Assembly: GCA_900318255.1 (NCBI GenBank)
Contig: ONJX01000005.1
Span: 1-64,000 of the forward strand
Length of the DNA: 64,000 bases
Source: an uncultured Prevotellaceae bacterium
Lineage (GTDB): Bacteria; Bacteroidota; Bacteroidia; Bacteroidales; Muribaculaceae
Direction: 5' to 3'
Shown: one piece after another, positions 7,906 to 17,244 of the stretch
Layout of the letters: the number at the start of each line of letters is the position of its first letter
Numbering within the stretch: position 1 is the first letter of the stretch
Position numbers and translations under genes: made by a program
Notes under the pieces: model-generated
What the model saw: only the letters and a program-made list of their open reading frames with translations
The model's database searches: none
What the model was told of the DNA's origin: nothing

Positions 7906-8994
7906 ATGATACGTTGTGCATCAGTTTCAAGTTATATGGGACCATATATAAGTAATTATATACTCTCAGAATTAGCACTTGAAAAAGAATTTCGTAAAAA
8001 AGGTGACTATATTTTTCATGTCTTTCCCAAAGATGTTGAGAACAAAGAGTGGGTGCAACTTTTCAGAGATCTTGATGCAAAGTTGTATTTCATCGACTAT
8101 AAACCAGGCACATTTGGTAGCATACGACTTCTAAGAAAAATATTTAAAAAAGAAAAAGTAAATATTATTCACTGTCATTTTGGAGGATGGGATTTGGATG
8201 CCAAATTGGCTGCACCATTCACGCCAACTATTTGGCACCAAAGGATGTATGTTAATTTAAACACAAGAAAAAGACGTTTTAAATATTGGGTGAAATACAA
8301 TATATTAGGAATGTTTAAAACTCAAAATATTGCAATATCTGATGCGGTTTATGAAGCTATAACATCTATAACTCATAAAAAAACTTTTTGTGTGCCGAAT
8401 TGCATAGATTTCAATAGATTATGCCCTGACTTAAACTGTCGTTTACAGAAAAAAGACAAGAATCATATTTGGAAAATTTTATTATTTGGCTATTCTCCAT
8501 ATGTTAAAGGTCTAGATGTTGCATATAAGGCATGTGAATTATTAAATAAAGATGGCAAACAAATAGAATTGAATGTAGTATCTCAGGATATTTCTGATAA
8601 ATATATAGAAGAAAATTTTAATCCTCTGCCAAGATGGTTTAAAGTGTTGAAACCAAGCAATAATGTTTCTGAATATTACAACCAATCAGATATTTTTCTT
8701 TCTGCGAGCCGTTCAGAAGGATTCTCAAATTCATTATTGGAAGCTATTTATTGTGGATGCCCTGCTGTTTATTCTGATATACCTGGTACAAAATGGGCAA
8801 AAGAATTTGGGCAGACTTATGAATATGAAGTTGAATCCTATAAATCTTTAGCATCTGCAATCTTAAAGAGCATATCTATACCTACTTCTATTGGAATAAT
8901 TGAAAAAAACCAAAAAGAAGCCTTGCAAACATATTCCATTGATTCTTGGACCAAGTATATATATATTATTTTGTCTGACTTTCACAAGCGATAA
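7906..8994 (+). CDS. Glycosyltransferase family 4/1 type
   Basis: 362 aa, GT-B fold. HCHFGGWDLDAKLAAPF marks the first domain and SASRSEGFSNSLLEAIYCG (E-x7-E) the donor site in the second. The stop codon overlaps the start of the flippase gene by one base, so translation is probably coupled. It is a cytoplasmic enzyme adding a sugar to the growing repeat unit. It is AT-rich like its neighbours. The exact donor cannot be inferred. Confidence 0.83.
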   Translation: MIRCASVSSYMGPYISNYILSELALEKEFRKKGDYIFHVFPKDVENKEWVQLFRDLDAKLYFIDYKPGTFGSIRLLRKIFKKEKVNIIHCHFGGWDLDAKLAAPFTPTIWHQRMYVNLNTRKRRFKYWVKYNILGMFKTQNIAISDAVYEAITSITHKKTFCVPNCIDFNRLCPDLNCRLQKKDKNHIWKILLFGYSPYVKGLDVAYKACELLNKDGKQIELNVVSQDISDKYIEENFNPLPRWFKVLKPSNNVSEYYNQSDIFLSASRSEGFSNSLLEAIYCGCPAVYSDIPGTKWAKEFGQTYEYEVESYKSLASAILKSISIPTSIGIIEKNQKEALQTYSIDSWTKYIYIILSDFHKR

Positions 8995-10517
8995 TGGCAT
9001 CAGTGAATCGAACTAAAAAAAGTGCTATAAACACATCGGTTAGTATATTGTTTGCAGTAGTAAACAGTATTCTTACTTTTGTGTTAAATGCTGCATTTAT
9101 TAGATTATTAGGATTAGAGTATGCTGGTATTAATAATCTTTTCTCATCTGTTTTAAATCTACTAAATATTGCAGATCTTGGAATTAGCAATGCAATATTA
9201 TTCCGACTTTATAAAAAGATAGCAGATGGTGATCAAGAAGGAATAGATTTGATAATAACTACCTATAAGCGGATTTGCTTTATGGTAGCTGGTGTAATCT
9301 GCATAGGCGGAATATGCTGTATTCCTTTCCTTGATCATTTAGTTAAAGAACCGCCATCTTTTCCTGAGCCATTATGGTCATTATTTATTATAGTATTGGC
9401 CAATAGTGTAGTTGCTCATGCTTTGAATTTTACCAACCAGATGATTACGGCTCGACAAGAGCAATACATAAAAACTATTATTATGTATTGTTGCAAGTTT
9501 GCAATGACTGGTTTACAACTTCTATTACTATTTTTATATAAAAATATTTATATCTTTTTATTAATTGCTCTTTTATTAACTATTATTAGAAATGTATGTT
9601 ATGCAATAATTGTAAAGAAAAGATATAATGTCAACTGGAATAGTCGTAGGCATTTAGACAAAGCAGAAAAAATTAGTTTATTAAAAGATACAGGCAGTCT
9701 TGCATTCTATAAAATATGCCGAACTCTTGATGTTACAATTGATACATTCTTAATTTCTAAATTTGTTGCCATCGCAACAACTGCAATTTACGGTAGCTTT
9801 AATCTTCTGATTACATTTTTGGAAGAATGTTTTGGCAATATAAATGATGGAATGATGGCGAGTATTGGAGATTTAAATGCCCAAGGAAGCAAAAAACAAG
9901 TATCAAATGTATTCTATCAATCTATGCACTTAACATTTCTTATCTTTGGTTGTCTTACTTTGATTTTAGTTCCTTTGATATCTCCTTTTGTTAAGTGGTG
10001 GATTGGATACACATTGCCAGAGATGTGTATTTATGTGATTCTTTTAAATTTCTTTATGGCAATGTTTGGGAACCATGTTGCAGTTTTTCGCAATTCATTG
10101 GGTATTTTTAAGAAGGGCTGGAAACGTCCATTCTTTACAGCGCTCTTAAATATCGTTTTTTCTGTATGGCTAACTATTAAATTCGGACTTATAGGTACAT
10201 TATTTGGAACAACTCTTGCTAGATTTTTTACATTGCATTGGTATGACCCATGGATAGTATGCAAGTATGGTTTTGATGAAAAACCTATAAAGTACTATTT
10301 TCGTTTTGTGTTATATATTTTCATAATCTTTGTCTCATCAACCATTCTATTGTATACCAAAAATCTCCTACCTAATCCAAAAGATTTCTTTGACTTTTTG
10401 TGGCAGGGCACTTTTTATTTAATCGCTGCAATAGTTGTAACATTCGGAATTGGTTTTTTATTTCCAGAACAAAAACCTCTTCTGTCTAGAATAACAAAAT
10501 TAATTAAATCACATTAA
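8994..10517 (+). CDS. Wzx-type polysaccharide flippase (MATE/MOP superfamily)
   Basis: 507 aa with about 12-14 hydrophobic helices throughout. The N-terminal block (residues 1-70, with GLEYAGINNLFSSVLNLLNIADLG) is the standard opening of oligosaccharide flippases: a helix, a short loop, then the 'L-x-I-A-D-L-G' motif. Wzx proteins move undecaprenyl-linked repeat units across the inner membrane before Wzy polymerisation. The only flippase in this locus, so it should handle the complete, decorated repeat unit. The EpsG-like gene at 13.9 kb is the likely polymerase partner. Confidence 0.88.
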   Translation: MASVNRTKKSAINTSVSILFAVVNSILTFVLNAAFIRLLGLEYAGINNLFSSVLNLLNIADLGISNAILFRLYKKIADGDQEGIDLIITTYKRICFMVAGVICIGGICCIPFLDHLVKEPPSFPEPLWSLFIIVLANSVVAHALNFTNQMITARQEQYIKTIIMYCCKFAMTGLQLLLLFLYKNIYIFLLIALLLTIIRNVCYAIIVKKRYNVNWNSRRHLDKAEKISLLKDTGSLAFYKICRTLDVTIDTFLISKFVAIATTAIYGSFNLLITFLEECFGNINDGMMASIGDLNAQGSKKQVSNVFYQSMHLTFLIFGCLTLILVPLISPFVKWWIGYTLPEMCIYVILLNFFMAMFGNHVAVFRNSLGIFKKGWKRPFFTALLNIVFSVWLTIKFGLIGTLFGTTLARFFTLHWYDPWIVCKYGFDEKPIKYYFRFVLYIFIIFVSSTILLYTKNLLPNPKDFFDFLWQGTFYLIAAIVVTFGIGFLFPEQKPLLSRITKLIKSH

Positions 10518-10519
10518 AA

Positions 10520-11362
10520 ATGGGTAATAATTTAAAAATGGATGAAACAGAGGCAAAATATTTGCTGCTATATCTGCTAAAGATATTTAAAACTATTTGC
10601 AAGAAAGCCTCTATCATTTATTATGCTAGTGGTGGAACTTGCCTGGGTGCGATTCGACATAAGGGTATAATTCCATGGGATGATGATATCGACTTGATGA
10701 TGCCACGCAAATATTATGATCTCTTTGTTGATACATGCAACAAAGAATTAAAAGATCCTGTTGTTATTAGAACCCGTGAGAATGACCGATTTTTTTGTGG
10801 AGAATATATCAAAATGTGTTTCAAGGATGATGATAATAATTATAGCGATTTGTCAATTGATGTGTTTTTTTTAGATGACACAAATCCTAAGCGTAAATTT
10901 TTTAGAGCTATTCAAAACAGGCTATTGCTTGATATGTATTACATTAAAACTTTTAAAGTATCACGTTTAGGTAAAGGACCACATTATGTTCCTCGTAATT
11001 TTTTTAGAAAATGCCAAGTCTCATTATTTGGTTTGTTGCCAATAAATTTCATTGATAAATTGCACAAATGCATTATGACTGCAGAAAAATCAAATACAGA
11101 TTATTGGGTAAACTGGGGAGCATGTTATTCATATAAAAAAGCCACATATAACAAAGTTGAGCTAGGAGACCCCATCGAGATGCCTTTTGAGAATACTACA
11201 ATATCTGTAGCTGAAAATCCCGAAGAAATTCTATTGCATTTATATGGTCCCAATTATATGACTCCGCCTCCACCAGAAAAGAGGACAAATCACAGCATTA
11301 AGCCATTTAAATGCAAATTATTAGATATTAATCAGATTAAACAAGAGATAGGAGTAATATAG
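10520..11362 (+). CDS. LicD family phosphotransferase
   Basis: 280 aa. The LicD core is clear: YYASGGTCLGAIRHKGIIPW immediately followed by DDDIDLMMPR, the metal- and nucleotide-binding Asp cluster. The family moves a phospho-substituent (phosphocholine from CDP-choline, or ribitol/glycerol phosphate in the fukutin branch) onto a sugar. The next gene, 2 bp downstream, is a CTP-dependent cytidylyltransferase, which fits a pair making and then using a CDP-activated donor. Which alcohol is used is not visible. Acts in the cytoplasm on nucleotide-sugar- or lipid-linked glycan. Confidence 0.88.
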   Translation: MGNNLKMDETEAKYLLLYLLKIFKTICKKASIIYYASGGTCLGAIRHKGIIPWDDDIDLMMPRKYYDLFVDTCNKELKDPVVIRTRENDRFFCGEYIKMCFKDDDNNYSDLSIDVFFLDDTNPKRKFFRAIQNRLLLDMYYIKTFKVSRLGKGPHYVPRNFFRKCQVSLFGLLPINFIDKLHKCIMTAEKSNTDYWVNWGACYSYKKATYNKVELGDPIEMPFENTTISVAENPEEILLHLYGPNYMTPPPPEKRTNHSIKPFKCKLLDINQIKQEIGVI

Positions 11363-11364
11363 TA

Positions 11365-11775
11365 ATGGTAATTGGATATACACAAGGCACATTCGACATG
11401 TTCCATATTGGTCATCTCAACTTACTCAAAAACGCTAAAGCACAGTGTGACTTTTTGGTTGTAGGAGTAAATTCAGATGAATTAGTCAAGCAATACAAGA
11501 ACAAAAGTGTAATTGTCCCATTGGCTGAAAGAATGGCCATTGTTGGTGCCATAAAATTCGTTGATCGAGTGATTAAATGCGATACACTTGATAAAGAACT
11601 GGCTTTTGAGGCAATAAGATTTCAAAAAATATTTATTGGTGATGACTGGAAGGGTAACACACGCTGGGAAGAAACTGGCAAGAAAATGAAATCTTTAGGA
11701 GCTGAGCTTGTTTACTTACCACACACACATGGTACATCATCAACAATGCTGCGCAATAAATTAAAAGATTTATAA
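11365..11775 (+). CDS. Cytidylyltransferase, TagD-like
   Basis: 136 aa, the normal length of glycerol-3-phosphate cytidylyltransferases. GTFDMFHIGHLNLLK carries the HxGH nucleotide-binding signature, and the C-terminal HTHGTSSTMLR occupies the place of the RTxGISTT motif. These enzymes form CDP-alcohol from CTP and an alcohol phosphate. Located directly after licD, it presumably supplies LicD with its CDP-activated group (glycerol is the family default; ethanolamine, choline or others are possible). Confidence 0.82.
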   Translation: MVIGYTQGTFDMFHIGHLNLLKNAKAQCDFLVVGVNSDELVKQYKNKSVIVPLAERMAIVGAIKFVDRVIKCDTLDKELAFEAIRFQKIFIGDDWKGNTRWEETGKKMKSLGAELVYLPHTHGTSSTMLRNKLKDL

Positions 11776-11776
11776 A

Positions 11777-12277
11777 ATGAGAGGTTTACACTCATGGCTT
11801 TTGTATGTTTGGAATGACGACATTTGTGAACGCGTTAATCGAAAAGCTAACAAAAGCGTTGTCAAAGCTTCAAATTTATGGCATTCCGGCAATAAATTTA
11901 AAATGTTGCTAGCGATGCTGATTCATGCTCGCAATATAAAGCGATATGGTTGTGAGGTTTATCCTCAAGCAATTATAGGTAAAAATTTTTACATGCCACA
12001 TTGTGTGGGTGTTGTTATAGGTAGTACAACAGTTATAGGCGATAACTGTACGGTCTTCCCAAATGTTGTTTTTGGTGCTAGATATTCACCTACCAAGAAA
12101 AATCCAAAAGGCAGAAGGCATGCAAAAGTTGGAAATAATTGTGTGTTCGGAGCAAATGCCTCAATTATTGGAGATATAACAATCGGAAATGATGTTTTTA
12201 TAGGTGCAGGAGCTGTTGTCACAAAGGACGTGCCTGATAATAGTATAATTGTAGGTATAAATAATAAAGTAAGATAA
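11777..12277 (+). CDS. CysE/serine-acetyltransferase-like hexapeptide acetyltransferase
   Basis: 166 aa. A short helical N-terminus precedes left-handed beta-helix repeats from about residue 65 (IGKNFYMPHCVGVVIGSTTVIGDNC, then VGNNCVFGANASIIGDITIG). The H in YMPHCVGVVIG matches the catalytic histidine of CysE-type enzymes, and AGAVVTKDVPDNSIIVG is the usual end. It is shorter than true CysE and lies inside a glycan locus, so it probably O-acetylates a sugar using acetyl-CoA. The 3' end is 4 bp from the next gene. Confidence 0.82.
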   Translation: MRGLHSWLLYVWNDDICERVNRKANKSVVKASNLWHSGNKFKMLLAMLIHARNIKRYGCEVYPQAIIGKNFYMPHCVGVVIGSTTVIGDNCTVFPNVVFGARYSPTKKNPKGRRHAKVGNNCVFGANASIIGDITIGNDVFIGAGAVVTKDVPDNSIIVGINNKVR

Positions 12278-12281
12278 TTAT

Positions 12282-13331
12282 ATGGATCTTGTTTTGTTAT
12301 TTTTCGCACTGGCTATTGGTGTGGCGTGTCGTAAAGGAGAGAAATCCAATGAATTATATCTTTCTTTAGACAACACGATGAAATTGCGTGGAATTCTTGC
12401 TTTTGCGATAGTTCTACATCACATATCGGAGAAAATTGCCACAGGAGGGAAAATCTTTCCTCTCATGGTTCATGCTGGATATTTAATTGTTGCAGTATTC
12501 TTTTTTTTATCTGGATATGGATGTTTATTATCATATATTAAGAAAGGAAATTCTTATCTAAAAACATTTTGGAAAAATAGAATTTTGTACTTGATTATAA
12601 TCTATTTATTAACAACAATAGGATATTTATTGTATTATAGAGCTATAGGTCAATCTATAGGTATAAATAGTATTCTATACTCCTTTATTAATGGTAATCC
12701 TATTGCCATGAATTCATGGTACATAATTGTACAATTATTTATGTACTTATTTTTTTATATTTCATATAGCATCCCCAAAATTAATAAATGGAGTAGAATA
12801 TTATTGGTATTTAGTTTACTATTATTTTTAGCCATAATATTTGAATATTGCGAATATAAATCAATATGGTATATTTCAAATTTCGCATTTGTTTTTGGAC
12901 TAATATATGCTCAAGAAAAAGATTATTTTCAAAAATTATTGGAACGCAGGTGGGTAATAATTTTTATTTTCACACTTTTGGTTTTAGCTGCTTTTTCAGC
13001 GTTTCCTTTGTTTTATGAAAATGACAATGTTTTCTCTGGTGCATTTTCTATTCGTCATATATCTAGATATATTTCTACAATATCGTTTGTTTCATTAATT
13101 GTATTAATATTGTTTAAAGTCAGGATTATTGGTGTCTTTTGGAAAAAAATGGGTTTAATGTCGTTAGAGATATATCTATTACATGGAATGGTTTATTCAT
13201 TTCTACGTAGCAGTATTTGTTACATAGATCAAGATGTTGTTTGGACACTCTTAACTGTATTCATTACAGTTCTCATCTCAATTCCAGCTCATTATATTAA
13301 TTCTTTAATTTCACAAAAGATGCGTAAATAA
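12282..13331 (+). CDS. Acyltransferase-3 family membrane protein
   Basis: 349 aa, multi-pass. MKLRGILAFAIVLHHISEKI (R and HH) is the family motif near residue 31, followed by FFFLSGYG, and LEIYLLHGMVYS near the end. It presumably transfers an acyl group to the glycan from the membrane. It is a different subfamily from the protein at 5.7 kb, with an extra N-terminal helix. The stop overlaps the start of the PIG-L gene by one base. Strongly AT-rich. Confidence 0.78.
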   Translation: MDLVLLFFALAIGVACRKGEKSNELYLSLDNTMKLRGILAFAIVLHHISEKIATGGKIFPLMVHAGYLIVAVFFFLSGYGCLLSYIKKGNSYLKTFWKNRILYLIIIYLLTTIGYLLYYRAIGQSIGINSILYSFINGNPIAMNSWYIIVQLFMYLFFYISYSIPKINKWSRILLVFSLLLFLAIIFEYCEYKSIWYISNFAFVFGLIYAQEKDYFQKLLERRWVIIFIFTLLVLAAFSAFPLFYENDNVFSGAFSIRHISRYISTISFVSLIVLILFKVRIIGVFWKKMGLMSLEIYLLHGMVYSFLRSSICYIDQDVVWTLLTVFITVLISIPAHYINSLISQKMRK

Positions 13332-13930
13332 TGAGAGCGATACATTTCATATATAAATTATTAGGATCTGCTTTTTGTAGATTATGTCTTTGTTACTGGG
13401 TAGCTCGAGACTTTTTTTCCCCACCGAAAGAAGAATCAATTCTATTTGTTGCTCATCCAGATGATGACACTCTGTTTTTCCATACATTTATCAAGAAGCA
13501 TAAACCATACGTTGTGTTATGTACCGCAGGCTACTCTCTTCGTAGGATTCCTTGCTTCTTCAAGGCAATGAAATATTATGGTGTCAAATATCGTGCCTAC
13601 GATATGGGAACTAGGGACATAAGGATAGAATTGCTCGAGAAACACATTCGTTCGGTTTTTTCAATGGGAGCTTTTAAATATTGTGCAACCCACAATGCAG
13701 AGGGCGAATATGGGCATGAAATGCACCGTCGTGTGAATCAAGCGGTAGTAAAAAACGCAAAGGTTCCTATTTTCACTCCGACAAGCAACAAGACTATAAC
13801 TAACTACCCACTAGACAAGAAAACTATTGAAGAAAAAAGGTTTATCTTCAATAATATTTATACAACTGAGAAATGGGTGCTAAAACAATACGAAACGTGG
13901 GTAAATAATGAAAAATTAGTACAGCTATAA
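13331..13930 (+). CDS. PIG-L/LmbE family deacetylase
   Basis: 199 aa. The metal-binding AHPDDD motif lies near residue 37 and the second metal site in EYGHEMHRRV near residue 129 (HxxxH). Family members are Zn-dependent enzymes that remove N-acetyl groups from amino sugars, giving a free amine. In this locus that would expose an amine for phosphorylation, N-acylation or to leave a zwitterionic charge. There is a hydrophobic N-terminal stretch (FIYKLLGSAFCRLCLCYWVA) that may anchor it in the membrane. Confidence 0.83.
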   Translation: MRAIHFIYKLLGSAFCRLCLCYWVARDFFSPPKEESILFVAHPDDDTLFFHTFIKKHKPYVVLCTAGYSLRRIPCFFKAMKYYGVKYRAYDMGTRDIRIELLEKHIRSVFSMGAFKYCATHNAEGEYGHEMHRRVNQAVVKNAKVPIFTPTSNKTITNYPLDKKTIEEKRFIFNNIYTTEKWVLKQYETWVNNEKLVQL

Positions 13931-13931
13931 T

Positions 13932-15062
13932 ATGATTCATATGATTCCAGCTATTTATTATCATCTTGTATATTTATTATTCATCTCGTTAATTAGCGTT
14001 ATCGTGTTTGCTGCTTACCCTTGGGCATCATCATTAAGACCAATAAGGTCAAACAAGAATTCTGTTATATTGAATTACATTTTGGTGGCTATTCTAATAT
14101 TATTTATTGGTTATAGAGATCCTAACTCTAGAATATTTGGAGACACTGCAGCATATTCGTTGTTCTATAGTCGGCATTTTGGTGAGATCTTTGAATTTAA
14201 TTGGGATGTCAACAATCCATTATTTGACAATTTGTACAGATATATGTCAAGTAATATTCAAGACGTTTCTTGGTTTTATCTATTAATCTCATTTATTTAT
14301 TTTGTTGGCATATTATACTGTTGCCGAAAAATATTCCCCAATGATACAATTGCGGCATTAATTGTTTACTTGGCTGCATTCTCCACATTTTCGTATGCAA
14401 CTAATGGTATTAAGGCGGGAGCTGCTGCATCATTATTCCTTATTGCTTTAGCGGTAAATGATAAAAAACCAAAGAGTTTTATCATCATAGCATTATTCCT
14501 TTTATTTTCAATCGGGTTTCATCATTCAATGAAGGTTGTTGTCGTTGCTTTTATAATTTGCAAAATTATTAAGAAACCGCAATTCTTTACTTTATTATGG
14601 ATTATTTGTTTTTTCTTGGCTGTATTTCGTGTTACATTTTTCCAAGAATTATTTGCTGGTTTGGGTGAGGATCTTGATGATGAAAAAATTTATAGCTATC
14701 TTTCTGGAGAATTGATACAAGAAAGTAAGCTTGGATTATCGGGGTTTAGAATAGACTTTATTTTATATTCAGTTGTGCCTATAATAGTCGGTTGGATAGG
14801 TGTTTATGCAAAAAAAATAAATTCAGAACAATATATTTTCTTATTAAATTTATATACACTTGTAAATGCTATTTGGATGACATGCATGTATGTGAATTTT
14901 ACAAATAGAATTGCATATCTTTCATGGCTAATCTATCCTATCGTGTTGATATATCCATTCTTAAGAGAAGATTGGGGCGAAAATCGATACGCAGTATTTA
15001 AGTATGTGGCCTATGGGCATTTAGCATTTACTTTATTTATGTCTTTCATTTTTTATGCCTAA
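13932..15062 (+). CDS. EpsG family protein, probable Wzy polymerase
   Basis: 376 aa with around ten membrane helices. The region FIGYRDPNSRIFGDTAAY is the EpsG signature (R, then a D-T-xx-Y element) after the first helices. EpsG proteins occupy the place of O-antigen polymerase (Wzy) in many capsule loci. As it is the only such candidate here, it is the likely polymerase acting with Wzx at 9.0 kb on the periplasmic side. Overlaps the next glycosyltransferase gene by 8 bp. Confidence 0.78.
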   Translation: MIHMIPAIYYHLVYLLFISLISVIVFAAYPWASSLRPIRSNKNSVILNYILVAILILFIGYRDPNSRIFGDTAAYSLFYSRHFGEIFEFNWDVNNPLFDNLYRYMSSNIQDVSWFYLLISFIYFVGILYCCRKIFPNDTIAALIVYLAAFSTFSYATNGIKAGAAASLFLIALAVNDKKPKSFIIIALFLLFSIGFHHSMKVVVVAFIICKIIKKPQFFTLLWIICFFLAVFRVTFFQELFAGLGEDLDDEKIYSYLSGELIQESKLGLSGFRIDFILYSVVPIIVGWIGVYAKKINSEQYIFLLNLYTLVNAIWMTCMYVNFTNRIAYLSWLIYPIVLIYPFLREDWGENRYAVFKYVAYGHLAFTLFMSFIFYA

Positions 15063-15849
15063 TCCACGCTTATCTGTACTCATCGGGATATATAACTGCG
15101 CTTCAACATTGACCGAAGCATTGGATTCCCTTTATGCTCAGACCTATCAAGACTTTAAGATTATCCTCTGCGATGACGGGTCAAGTGACAACACTTATCA
15201 AGTGGCAAGTAATTATGCCACCGATCATGACAATATTATACTCATCCGCAACGAGAAAAATATGGGGCTGAATTATACTCTCAACCATTGTCTTGAGTAT
15301 GCCGATACCGAATATGTTGCTCGCATGGATGGAGATGACATATCTTTACCTGAACGATTTGAAAAAGAGATTAATTTCCTTGATGAGCACCCTGAATATG
15401 CCGTTGTAAGCGGACCAATGATTTATTTTGATGAGAGTGGCGATTTTCGAATTGGTTCTGGACATGGTGAAGTAAACAAAATGGATTTTTTAAACAGTTC
15501 GGTTATTTGTCATGCTCCATGTATGGCTCGTACTGAAGTTTTTAAGGATGTTGGTGGGTATACTGTTGATAAAAGATTACTCAGAATTGAAGATTATCAT
15601 TTGTGGTTTAAAATATTTTCTGCTGGGCATAAATTATATATGCTAAAAGATCCAATATATAAAATGCGAGATGATCGCAATGCATATAATCGCAGAACTT
15701 TAACATCTCGAATAAATGCTACTCGTTTGCGCTTGAAGGTTTACAAAAAGCTGGATATACCATTTAGATATTATTATACAGCATTTAAGGGTATTATAGT
15801 TTGGATTTTACCAAAATGGTTATATAAAAGATTACATAGTAGGTCATAA
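15055..15849 (+). CDS. Glycosyltransferase family 2
   Basis: 264 aa, GT-A fold. The N-terminal LSVLIGIYNCASTL is the family opening, with ILCDDGSSDNT for nucleotide binding and the metal-binding DxD in ARMDGDDISLPERF near residue 93. An ED-containing motif (RIEDYHLWF) around residue 180 supplies the probable catalytic base. Overlaps the EpsG gene. It adds one sugar in the cytoplasm; donor unknown. Confidence 0.86.
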   Translation: MPNPRLSVLIGIYNCASTLTEALDSLYAQTYQDFKIILCDDGSSDNTYQVASNYATDHDNIILIRNEKNMGLNYTLNHCLEYADTEYVARMDGDDISLPERFEKEINFLDEHPEYAVVSGPMIYFDESGDFRIGSGHGEVNKMDFLNSSVICHAPCMARTEVFKDVGGYTVDKRLLRIEDYHLWFKIFSAGHKLYMLKDPIYKMRDDRNAYNRRTLTSRINATRLRLKVYKKLDIPFRYYYTAFKGIIVWILPKWLYKRLHSRS

Positions 15850-15861
15850 AAATAATTAAAT

Positions 15862-17238
15862 ATGAATATCAAAGAAAAGATATACTCAAGTTCACCGATC
15901 TGGCTTCAAAACCAGATGGTTAGTATGTATGGGCGGAAATTATACAAAAGACGGTATACAGGTGTGTTTCAAACAGAACTTCAGAGGCTGAAAGAGCGCG
16001 ACATCACTGATGTGGGCAAGATGAAAGAACTTCAAAATGTGTTGTTCCTTGATTTTCTTAACTACACCGTTGAGAATAGTCCATTCTATCGAAAGTTTTA
16101 TAAAGATGTGGACTTGTCTAGAATAAAAACTGTAGAAGATATAACTCTTTTACCCATTATTGAAAAGGAAACTCTCAGAGAGAATATTGAACAGGTTTAC
16201 ACAATACCTAAAAATCAGGGCAATAAAGGAACCACTGGTGGAACAACAGGAAAGTCATTGACTGTTTATAGCACTCCAGAAGACGGTCAGAAAAGAATGG
16301 CTTATCTTGAATGGTTCAAAAGCCTATATGGGTTTGATATCCTGAAACATACAAATGCCCGTTTCAATGGTAAGAATATCATTCCTTTAGGTCAAAAAGC
16401 AAAAGTCTTCTGGCGTGATAATCGTTGCATTCACCAACGCATTTATTCAAGTTTCTATACAAGCTTGGAGAACCTTCCCTATTATATTAAGAATCTCAAC
16501 GAGTTCAAACCACAAGAGATGGATGGTTTTGTTACATCACTCTATGAGGTCGCAAAATACATGGATGACAATGGCATAAAGCCCACATTCCAGCCGATGG
16601 CAATTTTCCCCACTTCTGAGACAGTATTGCAGTATCACAGGGATATATTGACAAAAGTGTTTGACTGCCCAGTTATTGATCAATATGCGTCGAGTGAGGG
16701 TGCTCCATTCATTATCCAGTTACCTGATGGCTATATGCATGAATGTCTTGACACTGGAGTTTTTGAGCACATTAAGACCGATTTTGGCACAAAACTAATT
16801 GTCACAGCATTCAACACTCATGGCACCCCACTGATAAGGTATGACATTGGCGATAACATTATTGAATTTGAACCTGATGAGATGCCCGAGAACAAGTATG
16901 CATTCCCTATTATTAAAGCTATTGACGGCCGTCAAGCAGATTCCTTGTATTCTGAAGAAAGGGGGCACATCAGTATTGCCAATCTGTCGAACGTAGTGAA
17001 AAGCCTACCTAATTCTGTCAAGAACATTCAATTCATTCAAGAGTCTGTTGATCATATTAATATAAAGGTTGTTGTTGACACTGATAGGTATCAGAAGAAA
17101 AAACAAGAACCTCATATCTTTGAAGAGATGTATAATAGGTTTGGTAAAAACATGAATTTCACTATCGAATATGTTGATGTGATTGAGAGGACAAAGGGTG
17201 GAAAATATAGAATGATAATCAATAAACTTAAAAGATAA
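15862..17238 (+). CDS. CapK / phenylacetate-CoA ligase-like adenylating enzyme
   Basis: 458 aa, ANL (AMP-forming) superfamily. The P-loop-like motif GTTGGTTGKSL lies near residue 127. YASSEGAPFI, followed by the TRYD-like element RYDIGDNI, forms the adenylate-binding core. Capsule-locus members called CapK activate a carboxylate as acyl-AMP; their true substrates are mostly unknown. Here a carboxylic substrate could be an amino acid or an acyl chain produced by the modules at 21-25 kb or 30-36 kb, but this is inference. It lies between a glycosyltransferase and the WbpP-like epimerase. Confidence 0.8.
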   Translation: MNIKEKIYSSSPIWLQNQMVSMYGRKLYKRRYTGVFQTELQRLKERDITDVGKMKELQNVLFLDFLNYTVENSPFYRKFYKDVDLSRIKTVEDITLLPIIEKETLRENIEQVYTIPKNQGNKGTTGGTTGKSLTVYSTPEDGQKRMAYLEWFKSLYGFDILKHTNARFNGKNIIPLGQKAKVFWRDNRCIHQRIYSSFYTSLENLPYYIKNLNEFKPQEMDGFVTSLYEVAKYMDDNGIKPTFQPMAIFPTSETVLQYHRDILTKVFDCPVIDQYASSEGAPFIIQLPDGYMHECLDTGVFEHIKTDFGTKLIVTAFNTHGTPLIRYDIGDNIIEFEPDEMPENKYAFPIIKAIDGRQADSLYSEERGHISIANLSNVVKSLPNSVKNIQFIQESVDHINIKVVVDTDRYQKKKQEPHIFEEMYNRFGKNMNFTIEYVDVIERTKGGKYRMIINKLKR

Positions 17239-17244
17239 TTTTCA

